Assembly: GCF_915403165.1 (NCBI RefSeq)
Contig: NZ_OU659204.1
Location: 2,418,001-2,482,000, forward strand
From: Providencia alcalifaciens
GTDB taxonomy: Bacteria > Pseudomonadota > Gammaproteobacteria > Enterobacterales > Enterobacteriaceae
Reading direction: 5' to 3'
Length of the DNA: 64,000 nucleotides
In this document: positions 31,953-40,678 of the stretch, in pieces
Position numbering within the stretch: the first letter of the stretch is position 1
Layout: every line of letters starts with the position of its first letter
Position numbers and translations under genes: made by a program
The notes under the pieces: generated by a model
Told to the model about the DNA's origin: nothing
Database searches by the model: none
Seen by the model: only the letters and a program-made list of their open reading frames with translations

Positions 31953-32399
31953 TTAGTTAACCTGTTTCAAATAAATATAACAGCCCGAATAATTTGAAAA
32001 ATTCACATAGAACTTTTTATCGTCCCTATCAACACCTAAATTAATATAATTATTATTATCACCATACCATAATGAGCATATGCATTCACCGACCGGCTTA
32101 TATATTTTACCCGAGTTTGTTTCTAGTGTGATATCCCAATTATCTATATTATCAGCAATAGCGCAAAAACCATTTGCGTCATATTGTTCATCATTACACA
32201 GTTCGATATTTTTACGAAATGGAAAAACTAACACTCTTTCTATCGTTGCGCCATCTGACATAAAATTAATTGTTTGAGTTACAAATTCTCTTTTTCCTAA
32301 GCTATCTGTACTTGTTAACCAATGGGATAACTTAACCAACGATATATCTTCACCCCAATTATTTGTAAATGAACAATATACTTCATTTTCTTTATGCAT
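31953..32399 (-). CDS. Tandem array protein, copy 4 (long variant)
   Basis: A 148-residue family member with a GGGGAG ribosome-binding site. It keeps SFTNNWGEDISLVKLSH near 10 and the C-terminal INLGVDRDDKKFYVNF and SNYSGCYIYLK. It has an insertion of about 20 residues in the centre (FRKNIELCNDEQYDANGF region), and its DYW motif becomes DNWDITLETNSGKIY. Four cysteines are present, more than in its relatives. Most similar in outline to copy 8, the other long form. Transcribed towards yfbR. Function not recognised. Confidence 0.73.
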   Translation of the reverse strand: MHKENEVYCSFTNNWGEDISLVKLSHWLTSTDSLGKREFVTQTINFMSDGATIERVLVFPFRKNIELCNDEQYDANGFCAIADNIDNWDITLETNSGKIYKPVGECICSLWYGDNNNYINLGVDRDDKKFYVNFSNYSGCYIYLKQVN

Positions 32400-32466
32400 T
32401 TATCACTCCCCACTACATTATTAGTATATTCATAGTTCAATTTTTAACTACAGAAATCATGACTCA

Positions 32467-32841
32467 TTAAATTACATTCATTTCAGTTGAACAATCACCT
32501 GAGGCTAAATAACTCACATAGAGTCGTTCTGACTCTCCATTAACACCGAGGATCACTCTTCCTTCGTCTTCATCATAAATCGAGCAACTAAATCCATGAG
32601 TTGATTGATACTTTCGACCACTTGCCGTCTCTATTCTAATAAACCAATAATCTGATGATTTTCCAATTCCTCTTTGATAAATAAATTCTAAAGCATCTGG
32701 AATAATCTGCTTATCAGCAATGTGGGCCAATGTTATTTCTGAAGTTCTTAGTGATGTATGGCGCAAAAAAACAGATTTTAATTCCTCACCCCAGAAATTT
32801 TCAAATGTTGCAATTCCTTTTTTTGTTTTAATAAATTCCAT
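32467..32841 (-). CDS. Tandem array protein, copy 5 (ENYWG/DYW family)
   Basis: A 124-residue family member. The ATG giving MEFIKTKKG is chosen because a consensus AGGAGG lies directly upstream; a TTG six codons earlier would put that site inside the gene. Motifs are well kept: TFENFWGEELKSVFLRHTSL near 12-31, SSDYWFIRIETASGRKY near 62, FSCSIYDEDEGRVILGVNGE near 82, YVSYLASGDCSTEM at the end. Copy 4 follows 67 bp downstream. Confidence 0.78.
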   Translation of the reverse strand: MEFIKTKKGIATFENFWGEELKSVFLRHTSLRTSEITLAHIADKQIIPDALEFIYQRGIGKSSDYWFIRIETASGRKYQSTHGFSCSIYDEDEGRVILGVNGESERLYVSYLASGDCSTEMNVI

Positions 32842-32876
32842 ATTTCCTCCTAATGTCAAAATTTAATAATTATGCC

Positions 32877-33254
32877 TTATTCATAAAAATTAAGGCTCGT
32901 TTTACAATCTGATGATTTAGGGAAATGAACATACATTGAGCGGGCTTCACCATTAACACCAATAGTCACTTCACCTTTATCTTCATCTGCAATAGAACAA
33001 TAAAAACTCTCTTTATTTTTATATTTCTTACCATCTAAAGTTTCTACTTCCATATACTAATAATCTTTTGGTGCCACCCATCCTAACTGGTATTGAAAAA
33101 TCAATGTTTGATGATACGTCGCTTGATTTAGCACATTAAAATGCATGCAAGATTTAGTTAAAAAACCTCTATGTTTTATATAGGCACTAGAAAACATTTC
33201 TCCTCAATAGTTTTCTAATGTTATAAAACCTGATTTTGGTAACCTAATTCCCAT
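32877..33254 (-). pseudogene. Tandem array copy 6, inactivated by two nonsense codons at conserved Trp
   Basis: A 126-codon frame with its GAGG ribosome-binding site, no frameshift, and ungapped correspondence to copy 10. It is interrupted by TGA at 33204-33206 and TAG at 33057-33059. Both stops fall exactly where relatives have the invariant tryptophans of ENYWGE (position 17) and DYW (position 66), each explained by one G-to-A change in TGG. The rest still reads FYCSIADEDKGEVTIGVNGE and SSDCKTSL. A recent pseudogene is the simplest explanation. Confidence 0.85.
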
Positions 33255-33360
33255 AAAACCTCTAATATAAGTTAACTTATTGTGTTAGATAATATTTTAT
33301 ATATCGAGAGTTTATAATTCAAAAAGCAATAAACTCCCTCCATTTTAACTATGCTATTTT

Positions 33361-33511
33361 TTAGCTTAACTTAGTACTACAACCGCTAGAACTTGAAAAT
33401 TCACTATCAGCATTTTTTATCATCATTAACGCCTAAAGTAACTTTCGGATAACCATAATCCATAACAGAAGAGCAGAACCTCATTTCCGCTCGGTATCCT
33501 CGGCCATTCAT
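33361..33511 (-). pseudogene. Tandem array copy 7, 3' remnant with frameshift
   Basis: Only the C-terminal third remains. One frame reads GRGYRAEMRFCSSV…PKVTLGVNDDKK. After a shift of frame the sequence continues as EFSSSSGCSTKLS and stops at 33361-33363. This matches the FYCSI…LGVNGEEK…SFSSSSGCSTKL end of copy 8. No N-terminal ENYWGE part is found upstream. A decayed relative of copy 8. Confidence 0.7.
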
Positions 33512-33646
33512 ACCTATTCCTTATTTTAAAAAATAATGACATTCCAGATTAAATTAACAAAATTGAAATTAAGAAAAAAGATTAAATGTTAGCAATTAAA
33601 TTCATGAAATTATGAATAGGAGTATCACCTAACTTTAACTTTAACT

Positions 33647-34066
33647 TTAAATCACTTCGATTAATTTGGTACTACAGCCACTAGATGACGAAAAACTGAC
33701 ATAAAAAGTTTTTTCCTCACCATTAACACCTAGTGTTATATACTCTGAATCCAGAAAAGAGATTGAGCAATAAAAATTATTTTTAGTCTTAAATATCTTC
33801 CCGCTTTTAGTCTCAAAAGCAATATCCCAATAATCATATTTATCAATTGCTACTTTCTGATATGTAATCACCAGGGCCTTTTCTTGTCGTGTTTTATCCT
33901 GAATGTTGGTGATACGATTAAATGAGCCGTGAGTTACACTTGTATCAAAAAAACCAGAAACATAATGTTTCAAGTCCAGATTAATAATCTCCTCTCCCCA
34001 ATAATTTTCAAAGCTACAATATCCATAATTAAACTTTTCATAGCTATTGACCTCACCATGATTCAT
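33647..34066 (-). CDS. Tandem array protein, copy 8 (long variant)
   Basis: A 139-residue family member starting at the ATG preceded by AGAGGTG; an in-frame TTG six codons upstream would overlap that site. Motifs: SFENYWGEEIINLDLKHY near 18-35, a longer central loop (THGSFNRITNIQDKTRQEKA), KYDYWDIAFETKSGKIFKTK near 76-95, FYCSISFLDSEYITLGVNGE near 98-117 and SSSSGCSTKL. With copy 4 it makes up a longer subgroup. A 6-bp tandem repeat (AACTTT) abuts its stop codon. Confidence 0.77.
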   Translation of the reverse strand: MNHGEVNSYEKFNYGYCSFENYWGEEIINLDLKHYVSGFFDTSVTHGSFNRITNIQDKTRQEKALVITYQKVAIDKYDYWDIAFETKSGKIFKTKNNFYCSISFLDSEYITLGVNGEEKTFYVSFSSSSGCSTKLIEVI

Positions 34067-34146
34067 ATTAATCACCTCTTTCAATTTAGGTCTTAATCAA
34101 AACTTAGATTACCTATTCATCGGATGGAATACTCTACAATACGTTA

Positions 34147-34464
34147 TTAATATAGTTTCAAGCTTGTTTTACAATCTGCTGATTGTGGATAATGAACATA
34201 CATCGTTTTAGCATCTCCATTAATACCAATGGTCACTTTCCCACGATCTTCTTCCACTATAGAACAAGAAAAATCGCTTCTTGCTCTATATTTTTCACCG
34301 GATAATGTTTCTAATCTAACAAACCAATAATCCAACTAATTAGATAAACCTACTTCATATTTAAATGAAAATATATCTTTACATATTGGCTCATTGGGCA
34401 AATCATTAAAAATGTCTCTATTATAGTAACGTACTATATCTGTATTACCTTCTATAATACCCAT
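34147..34464 (-). pseudogene. Tandem array copy 9, 5'-truncated with an internal stop
   Basis: A frame from ATG at 34464 lacks the ENYWGE block and is interrupted by TAG at 34336-34338, just before LDYWFVRLETLSGEKYR. The 3' half is intact: FSCSIVEEDRGKVTIGINGD, TMYVHYPQSADCKTSL. The intact part alone could start at a TTG (34335) but has no ribosome-binding site and would lack half the fold. Only 16 bp separate its ATG from the end of copy 10, which suggests a deletion joined them. Confidence 0.75.
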
Positions 34465-34480
34465 ATCTATAATTTTCGTA

Positions 34481-34855
34481 TTAATATAGATTCAATTTCG
34501 TTTTACAATCTGACGATGCTGGAAAACTGACATACATTGTTTTTTCTTCTCCATTCATGCCTATTGTAACTTGCCCTTTATCCTCTTCACTTATGGAACA
34601 ATAGAAATTATTTTTTGTTCTATATTTTTCCCCAGATAATGTTTCAATTTCCATATACCAATAGTCTTTTGGCGAACCAATACCTAATTGATATTGAAAT
34701 ATTAATGCATCCTTATAAATAGCACCATCAGGCATATCAAAGTGCGTTCTGACTTTAGTCAAAAATCCTGTATGAGATAAATGTACACGCTTGAGATGTT
34801 CACCCCAGTAATTTTCTAATGTAACAAACCCTGTTTTTGGTAATGTAATATTCAT
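34481..34855 (-). CDS. Tandem array protein, copy 10 (ENYWG/DYW family)
   Basis: The first gene of the array in transcription order: 124 residues with a GGAGAT ribosome-binding site, and the best representative of the family. TLENYWGEHLKRVHLSHTGF at 12-31, SPKDYWYMEIETLSGEKYR at 61-79, FYCSISEEDKGQVTIGMNGE near 83-102, KTMYVSFPASSDCKTKLNLY at the end. The two conserved cysteines (FxCSI and SxCxTxL) occur in nearly all copies. No secretion signal. The predicted secondary structure, by eye, is all beta. Function unknown. Confidence 0.78.
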   Translation of the reverse strand: MNITLPKTGFVTLENYWGEHLKRVHLSHTGFLTKVRTHFDMPDGAIYKDALIFQYQLGIGSPKDYWYMEIETLSGEKYRTKNNFYCSISEEDKGQVTIGMNGEEKTMYVSFPASSDCKTKLNLY

Positions 34856-34920
34856 AATATCTCCGGTATATAAAATTAATTTACAGAAATAGACTACAAA
34901 TTTTCCATTGAAATAAAAAC

Positions 34921-34968
34921 AACCATAATTAGCAGTATCTTTTTATTTTGATACTGTTAATTATGGTT
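34921..34968 (-). terminator. Terminator of yfbS with 19-bp arms
   Basis: An inverted repeat of 19 bp per arm (34921-34939 with 34950-34968, one G·U) with a 10-base loop, followed on the minus strand by GTTTTTATTT. A second, weaker hairpin (34985-34996 with 35002-35013) lies between it and the yfbS stop. It separates yfbS from the array. Confidence 0.85.
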
Positions 34969-35017
34969 ATTACTTTTCATGATGTAATAGGCTCTATTTG
35001 TTAGAACCTATTATTGT

Positions 35018-36847
35018 TCAAAAAGGGAATAAAACAGGGATCACGGCCACACTGATGAACATAACGATAATCGTAAATGGCACACCGATTTTCAGAAAAT
35101 CTGCAAATTTATAACCGCCAGGGCCCAATACCAATGTATTCACAGGGGAAGAAACAGGTGTCATAAATGCAGCGGATGCCGCAATACCAATCACCATAGC
35201 AAAAGGCAATGGAGAGACTTCCATTTGATGCGCGGCGGCAATCGCAATAGGAGCCATGAGTACCGCTGTTGCGGTATTAGAAATAAATAATCCAATGGTG
35301 GCACACAAGATAAACAGGCACAGTAACATCACATGAGGTCCCAATCCGCCAGCAACCTTCATCAATGCATCTACCGCTAGGGCTATCCCCCCAGTTTCCT
35401 GTAAAGCGATAGCAAATGGCATCATACCTACAATCAAAATAATGCTCGGCCAGTGAATTGATTTATACGCACTTTCCATATCAATACAACGAAATTTCCC
35501 CATTAATAAGCAGGCAATTAATGCCGCAATAAAATTAGGAATTTCATTGGTGACCATCATCGCCACCATGAGTGCGAGGCAAAATAACGCATGTGGGGCT
35601 TGTGAGGCTGCCGGGGCAACGGCCTCAACTTCGGCGGCTAAGTTCAATACGATAAAATTACGTGGTTTGGTCGAAAGGACTCGAATAAGTTTCCAATCCC
35701 CTATCACTAAGAGAATATCCCCTAAACGCAGAGATTCATCCACTAGCTTTCCATCAAGGGCCTTTCCATCACGGCGGATCCCAACGACGTTTAAGCCATA
35801 TCGGGTACGAAATTTAATCTCTCGTAAACTTTTACCCAACAATTCTGAGTCTGGGTTCATGGAAACTTCCGCCATCCCCACATCTCGTGATTGCTCGGAA
35901 AAATAATCCCCGCGCAAGATCATCGGCTCAAGAAGTTGTTCACTGCAAAATTGGCGCAGTTCATCGTCAGTCACTGAAATATCAATCAGCAAAACATCGC
36001 GCTCGCGTAACTCAGTTCCCCCTGTTGCACTCACCATCACTCGACGAAACTTACGCCAACGCTCAATCCCCACGACGTTTGCACCATAACGGGAACGTAA
36101 ATGAAGCTCATCAAGCGTGTGTCCAATCAGTGAAGACCCTTTACGAATAGCTAATCGGCGGGCACGCCCTGCCAGTTTATAATCGCGGATCAGATCACGG
36201 AAACTACGTTGGTATTTAACGGGTTGTTTATCCGGTTCATTGCTGCCCAACCAGCGACGAGTCAGCCACATGTAACCAATACCGGCGATTAAAATAAGCA
36301 GCCCTATCGGGGTAATTGAGAAAAATTTAAAGCTGGGTAATCCTTCGCGAACTAATTCGCTGTTGACCACCATGTTGGGCGGCGTTGCGACTAATGTCAT
36401 CATGCCGCTGATTAAGCCAGCAAAGCCCAGCGGCATCATTAATCGACTAGGAGAGGTTTTCATCCGTGCTGCGACACTGAGCACCACCGGAATAAAGATA
36501 GCGACCACGCCAGTGGAGCTCATAAATGCACCGAGCCCCGCCACCGTCATCATTAAAAATACCAGCATTTTACTTTCGCTGCTGCCTGCAACTCGAACGA
36601 GCCACTCCCCCATTTGGTAGGCAATTCCGGTACGAACCAGACCATCACCGATGACAAATAGAGCCGCAATCAACAAAACGTTTGGATCCGAAAAACCCGC
36701 CGTTGCCTGTTGTAAGGTCAGTGTGTCGCTTAATACAAACGCCACAATCACTAACAAGGCAACTACATCCATGCGGACTTTATTGGTAGTAAATAGAACA
36801 ACCGCGATCAATAGTAGGGTTAGTACCCACAGCAATTCTCCGTTCAA
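35018..36847 (-). CDS. yfbS: SLC13/DASS-type transporter YfbS with two RCK_C domains
   Basis: Inner-membrane anion-symporter-family protein of 609 residues (E. coli YfbS 610). N- and C-terminal membrane halves flank a cytoplasmic part with two TrkA-C-like repeats near 205-295 and 310-390, seen as [15 protein letters not shown] and [17 protein letters not shown]. The C-terminal half holds [15 protein letters not shown] and [17 protein letters not shown], typical DASS signatures. The start is a TTG with a strong AAAGGGGA ribosome-binding site. The substrate is not established. Confidence 0.92.
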   Translation of the reverse strand: MNGELLWVLTLLLIAVVLFTTNKVRMDVVALLVIVAFVLSDTLTLQQATAGFSDPNVLLIAALFVIGDGLVRTGIAYQMGEWLVRVAGSSESKMLVFLMMTVAGLGAFMSSTGVVAIFIPVVLSVAARMKTSPSRLMMPLGFAGLISGMMTLVATPPNMVVNSELVREGLPSFKFFSITPIGLLILIAGIGYMWLTRRWLGSNEPDKQPVKYQRSFRDLIRDYKLAGRARRLAIRKGSSLIGHTLDELHLRSRYGANVVGIERWRKFRRVMVSATGGTELRERDVLLIDISVTDDELRQFCSEQLLEPMILRGDYFSEQSRDVGMAEVSMNPDSELLGKSLREIKFRTRYGLNVVGIRRDGKALDGKLVDESLRLGDILLVIGDWKLIRVLSTKPRNFIVLNLAAEVEAVAPAASQAPHALFCLALMVAMMVTNEIPNFIAALIACLLMGKFRCIDMESAYKSIHWPSIILIVGMMPFAIALQETGGIALAVDALMKVAGGLGPHVMLLCLFILCATIGLFISNTATAVLMAPIAIAAAHQMEVSPLPFAMVIGIAASAAFMTPVSSPVNTLVLGPGGYKFADFLKIGVPFTIIVMFISVAVIPVLFPF

Positions 36848-36934
36848 AATATCCCCTTTCGACGAAAAAAAACAGGCTAAAGATTTTAGTTAGTTAACCA
36901 TGTTTTTCAGAGGATTTCTTTGATTAGATCGCAA

Positions 36935-37609
36935 TTAGACGTTTTTCGACACGAAAAGCTCAAAATAGCCACTATCGTCAGGACCAGTCACGGAAATTTG
37001 TTCTAATGTACTAATAATTGCAGAGATTTCATCTCGTCTTGGCATGCCTTCAGGAGCATGAACCGCAATAACTTGGCAACCCGCACTTAATGCTGCATGG
37101 ATCCCCGCTGGCGCATCTTCAAAAGCAATGCACTCGTCAGGAGGTAATTCGAGGCTTTTCGCCCCTAATTGGAAAGGCTCTGGGTCTGGCTTGCCTTTAG
37201 ACACTTTTTCAAACGTGACCCAATGTTTAGGTTCAGGTAAACCCGCTGCTGCTCGGCGTCCGTGAGCAATTGGCACTGTACCCGATGTCACAATCGCCCA
37301 AGGGGCACCTAATGTATTGAGTAAAGATAACAGCGCTATTGCACCTGGCAGTGCAACAACGCCGTCCATATCTTCGCTTTCCATTTTCTCTAACCAACGA
37401 AAATGGCTTTGTAGCTCTTCTTCGCTTGCATTAGGCAGGAAATGACGCAATGTGGTCATTGCAGGTTTTCCATGGATATAGTCGATAATTGCTTGTTTAT
37501 CTTCGCCAATTCTATCGCCGAATAAACACCAACAGCGCTCAACAACAGCGAGTGAATCCGCCAACGTTCCATCGAGATCGAATAAAAAACCTTTTGCTTT
37601 TAACTTCAC
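36935..37609 (-). CDS. hxpA: HAD-family sugar/hexitol phosphatase (HxpA/YfbT)
   Basis: Haloacid-dehalogenase phosphatase of 224 residues; E. coli YfbT/HxpA acts on hexitol and sugar phosphates. Motif I FLFDLDGTLADSL near 8-20 (nucleophile Asp), motif II AIVTSGTVP near 112, and motif III/IV with KGKPDPEPF near 143 and ECIAFEDAPAGI near 162 are all present. It starts with GTG after an AAGGG ribosome-binding site. It lies between yfbU and yfbS as in E. coli. Confidence 0.9.
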   Translation of the reverse strand: MKLKAKGFLFDLDGTLADSLAVVERCWCLFGDRIGEDKQAIIDYIHGKPAMTTLRHFLPNASEEELQSHFRWLEKMESEDMDGVVALPGAIALLSLLNTLGAPWAIVTSGTVPIAHGRRAAAGLPEPKHWVTFEKVSKGKPDPEPFQLGAKSLELPPDECIAFEDAPAGIHAALSAGCQVIAVHAPEGMPRRDEISAIISTLEQISVTGPDDSGYFELFVSKNV

Positions 37610-37678
37610 ATCAAACCCTTTTTTAGAAAATCATGCTGCCTAATACAAGACGTAAATGCATCCACCTAAAGAGAGAGG

Positions 37679-38173
37679 TTAAGCATTGAGAATTTGAGAA
37701 ACTTCAACTGCTGAAAGGTGATATTGACGAGGACAAGCTTGCCAAATTTTCAGCATTCTTAAATATTTATCCCACATTGGTGTTTGTGAGTTAAAGCCAT
37801 GAGTCCCACTATCGAAATGGGTGTAGCGCCCTTCTGTATTGACCATAAAGCGCACATAACTCAGATAACGCGCTTCAGTTGCGGCATCAAAGCCCAAAAA
37901 TTGCACACGACGGCCATCCACACCATGTTTATCTTCCATATTGCCATAAGAAACTTGCAGCGCATGGTACATTTCCATCACGTCAATAACCGTACGACAC
38001 GTTTGCTCGCTGAGTTCACCAAAATCCCTATCCAGCTCGCGCATTTGTAAACCAAATCCACGCTCAATGATAGTTTGCAGACGGCGGTAACGCTCCGCGT
38101 TATCCGGGTCTAGCATGGTCATCATTTTATATTGATTGGATAAAATTAAGCGTTCAGCATTAGTCATTTCCAT
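37679..38173 (-). CDS. yfbU: YfbU family protein
   Basis: Conserved soluble protein of unknown function, 164 residues, the same length as E. coli YfbU and very similar along it ([18 protein letters not shown] at the start, [15 protein letters not shown] near 130). I chose MEMTNAERL over an upstream in-frame ATG because it matches E. coli and has a GGAG ribosome-binding site. It stays with yfbT and yfbV, but the order alone gives no function. Confidence 0.93.
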   Translation of the reverse strand: MEMTNAERLILSNQYKMMTMLDPDNAERYRRLQTIIERGFGLQMRELDRDFGELSEQTCRTVIDVMEMYHALQVSYGNMEDKHGVDGRRVQFLGFDAATEARYLSYVRFMVNTEGRYTHFDSGTHGFNSQTPMWDKYLRMLKIWQACPRQYHLSAVEVSQILNA

Positions 38174-38334
38174 CACAGCTCTCCGTAGATAATTTTCTGT
38201 CATCTTCGCATTCAACGTTGATAATGCACAGATTAAATATCACTTTTATTGATCTAAACAGTTATTTTTCGTTAATTACTGTTAAATAAAGGTTTGTTAT
38301 CAAATTGAATGCTAAATAAGGTTCAATGAACCGT

Positions 38335-38790
38335 TTAGATATCTTCCATAAAGGTATGATCTAACTGATTGAACGCTTTTTTCAAAAGCTCGGCTAGCGC
38401 CATGTAGTCAGGCTGCTGCTCAACGGGCGTCATCGCAATTCCCGCTGCAGTAAATTTATCTCGAATTTCATAGAACCAGCTTAATAATCCAGCCGGTAAC
38501 GGCGTTACGGCACGCTTACCTAACCACCATAATCCTTGCATTGGCAAGCTACACGCAAATAACGCCGTAGCGACAGCTGGACCTAACTGCCCGCCTAACG
38601 CAATTTGCCAAGCCAGCGTAAATATCGCAATGGGCGGCATAAAGCGGATCCCAAACCGAATCGCTTTATTGATACGTAGTTCAGGAAACAGTGGCGTTAG
38701 CTTTTTTTCCATAGGGAAAACCTTCAGATAGTGATTACCTAATCTGAAGCGTTTAAAAAAACCCGGAGGGGTACTCTGCATTGTGCTCAT
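38335..38790 (-). CDS. yfbV: YfbV membrane protein (UPF0208/DUF412)
   Basis: A 151-residue inner-membrane protein equal in length to E. coli YfbV, with two membrane helices (about 45-62 and 68-86) around the conserved [21 protein letters not shown]. coli YfbV is linked to organisation of the chromosome terminus domain. The ATG one codon inside the TTG-initiated frame is chosen. It is divergent from ackA across a 620-bp gap. Confidence 0.92.
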   Translation of the reverse strand: MSTMQSTPPGFFKRFRLGNHYLKVFPMEKKLTPLFPELRINKAIRFGIRFMPPIAIFTLAWQIALGGQLGPAVATALFACSLPMQGLWWLGKRAVTPLPAGLLSWFYEIRDKFTAAGIAMTPVEQQPDYMALAELLKKAFNQLDHTFMEDI

Positions 38791-38885
38791 CAATTAATTC
38801 CCTACTACTATTAATTTTCCACTTCGATTGATTTCCAACTGCCATCACAAAAACAATATCAATCTATGGCTAGCTTACGTCAAAT

Positions 38886-38911
38886 TGAGTGTGAACGCAC
38901 ACTCAGTTTTT
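38886..38911 (+). terminator. Orphan terminator-like hairpin pointing towards ackA
   Basis: A perfect 8-bp stem TGAGTGTG/CACACTCA (38886-38893 with 38898-38905), loop AACG, then GTTTTT on the plus strand. No plus-strand gene precedes it, since yfbV lies on the other strand, so it could end a short untranslated RNA or be a protein-binding palindrome. Confidence 0.5.
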
Positions 38912-39409
38912 AAGTTAATTTTCACAAATTTAGCGTTAATCAAGCTAACTTAAATGAAACCCGCTATTCTCTTGAATACGTAACTCACCGCTATAACTAC
39001 CCTTTATATGGCATTTATGATTTTAATCAACCAAACACCTTATTTTTAAAAAAAACGTATAAAATATAAAATAGTTTTAGTAGAATCGACCGTAATTAGA
39101 ATTACTGCCGAACTATGTTACTTAATAGTTCTCTTTAATAAGTAAACAACAGTGATATATTGGGGTTCTGCGCGCTATTTCAATACGATACCGTGACTTA
39201 TTTTTCACAGTTACTTAACCGTATTACGTAACGTTTTCGCGAGAAAACCCTGTAAAATCATCGATCCATGTACTTTTTTGCACATATCATGATATCAATC
39301 ATGAATTGGTCGGATATAAATGCGCTAGGCTCTAGCGACTTACATTTTTCAACTAAGTCTGTGTGTCCTCATAACGGGCTTCACAACATCAACTAAGATA
39401 GGTATTTCC
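38912..39409 (+). promoter_or_regulatory. ackA upstream region and leader
   Basis: About 500 bp with no gene, expected to hold the ackA-pta promoters. I see a 12-bp palindrome ATATCATGATAT (39284-39295) and a hairpin CGCTAGgctCTAGCG (39323-39337) in the probable leader. An AGG ribosome-binding site stands eight bases ahead of the ATG, and the last bases resemble the E. coli ackA leader. No promoter hexamers are called. Confidence 0.4.
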
Positions 39410-40612
39410 ATGTCAAGTAAGCTGGTACTGGTTTTAAACTGCGGTAGCTCCTCACTGAAATTTGCAATCATCGATCCGACTAATGGAGATGAATTTCTAT
39501 CAGGTTTAGCTGAATGTTTTAATTTGCCTGAAGCTCGCATTAAATGGAAAATGGACGGTGAAAAACATGAGGCACCTTTAGGTGCAGGCGCTGCGCATAG
39601 CGAAGCACTGAATTTCATCGTAAACACGATCCTTGCTGCTAAGCCTGAATTGTCAGCACAAATTACCTCTATTGGTCACCGTATTGTTCATGGTGGCGAG
39701 AAATTCACTTCTTCTGTTGTTATTGATGACGAAGTTATCGCGGGTATTAAAGCTGCAATCCCATTTGCACCGTTACATAACCCTGCCCACCTTATCGGTA
39801 TTGAAGAGGCGAGAAAATCATTCCCTCATCTGATCACGAAAAACGTAGCAGTATTCGATACGGCATTCCATCAGACAATGCCTGAAGAAGCTTACCTGTA
39901 TGCACTGCCATACGAATTATATTCCGAGCACAGCATCCGTCGTTATGGTGCGCACGGTACTAGCCATTTCTACGTTTCTCGAGAAGCTGCGAAAAAACTG
40001 AACAAGCCAGTTGATGAACTGAACGTTATCACTTGCCATTTAGGTAATGGTGGTTCAGTATCGGCTATCGTTAACGGTAAATGTGTTGATACATCAATGG
40101 GTTTAACTCCATTAGAAGGCTTAGTAATGGGTACTCGTAGCGGCGATATCGACCCTGCGATTATTTTCCACTTACATGATTCATTAGGCATGAGCGTTGA
40201 CCAAATCAACAAAATGCTGACCAAAGAATCTGGCTTACTGGGCTTAACTGGCGTGACTAGCGACTGCCGTTATGTTGAAGATAACTACGGCACCAAAGCA
40301 GATGCAACCCGCGCAATGGATGTGTTCTGCCACCGTTTAGCAAAATATGTTGGTGCGTACAGCGCGCTAATGGAAGGTCGTCTTGATGCAATCATCTTCA
40401 CTGGCGGTATCGGTGAAAACTCTGCGCAAGTGCGTGAAATTACGCTGAAGAAACTGGCAATCCTTGGTTTCGAATATGACCACGAACGCAACTTAGCAGC
40501 ACGTTTCGGTAAAGAAGGTGTTATCACCACCGATAACAGCCGTCCGGCACTGGTTATCCCAACCAATGAAGAGTTGGTGATTGCCCAAGATGCTGCACGC
40601 TTAACAGCATAA
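39410..40612 (+). CDS. ackA: Acetate kinase AckA
   Basis: Interconverts acetyl phosphate plus ADP with acetate plus ATP. The 400-residue protein has [15 protein letters not shown] near 6-20, the ASKHA-family adenosine/phosphate motifs [14 protein letters not shown] near 206-219 and [13 protein letters not shown] near 305, and [15 protein letters not shown] near 327-341. It is followed by pta after 66 bp as in E. coli, forming the acetate overflow and acetyl-phosphate node. Confidence 0.97.
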   Translation: MSSKLVLVLNCGSSSLKFAIIDPTNGDEFLSGLAECFNLPEARIKWKMDGEKHEAPLGAGAAHSEALNFIVNTILAAKPELSAQITSIGHRIVHGGEKFTSSVVIDDEVIAGIKAAIPFAPLHNPAHLIGIEEARKSFPHLITKNVAVFDTAFHQTMPEEAYLYALPYELYSEHSIRRYGAHGTSHFYVSREAAKKLNKPVDELNVITCHLGNGGSVSAIVNGKCVDTSMGLTPLEGLVMGTRSGDIDPAIIFHLHDSLGMSVDQINKMLTKESGLLGLTGVTSDCRYVEDNYGTKADATRAMDVFCHRLAKYVGAYSALMEGRLDAIIFTGGIGENSAQVREITLKKLAILGFEYDHERNLAARFGKEGVITTDNSRPALVIPTNEELVIAQDAARLTA

Positions 40613-40623
40613 AGACTTTCTTG

Positions 40624-40644
40624 CCGCCAGCCTTATGCTGGCGG
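40624..40644 (+). other. Intercistronic hairpin between ackA and pta
   Basis: A perfect GC-rich 8-bp stem CCGCCAGC/GCTGGCGG (40624-40631 with 40637-40644) with loop CTTAT and no T-run after it. It more likely stabilises the ackA mRNA or tunes pta expression than stops transcription. Confidence 0.65.
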
Positions 40645-40678
40645 TACTGCTTAAGAGTAACCAAAAAACGAGGTTCCT

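Noticed and set aside
32877..33254. Stop-codon readthrough or Trp recoding (TGA/TAG as Trp) in array copy 6
   Set aside because: Both TGA and TAG would need recoding while all other genes use the standard code, and two neighbouring copies are also broken; pseudogene decay is simpler.
33631..33650. AACTTT tandem repeat beside copy 8
   Set aside because: Only three units in AT-rich DNA; no evidence of function beyond chance or simple slippage.
35547..35906. 119-codon plus-strand frame opposite yfbS
   Set aside because: Antisense of a well-supported transporter gene, without a ribosome-binding site or recognisable motif.
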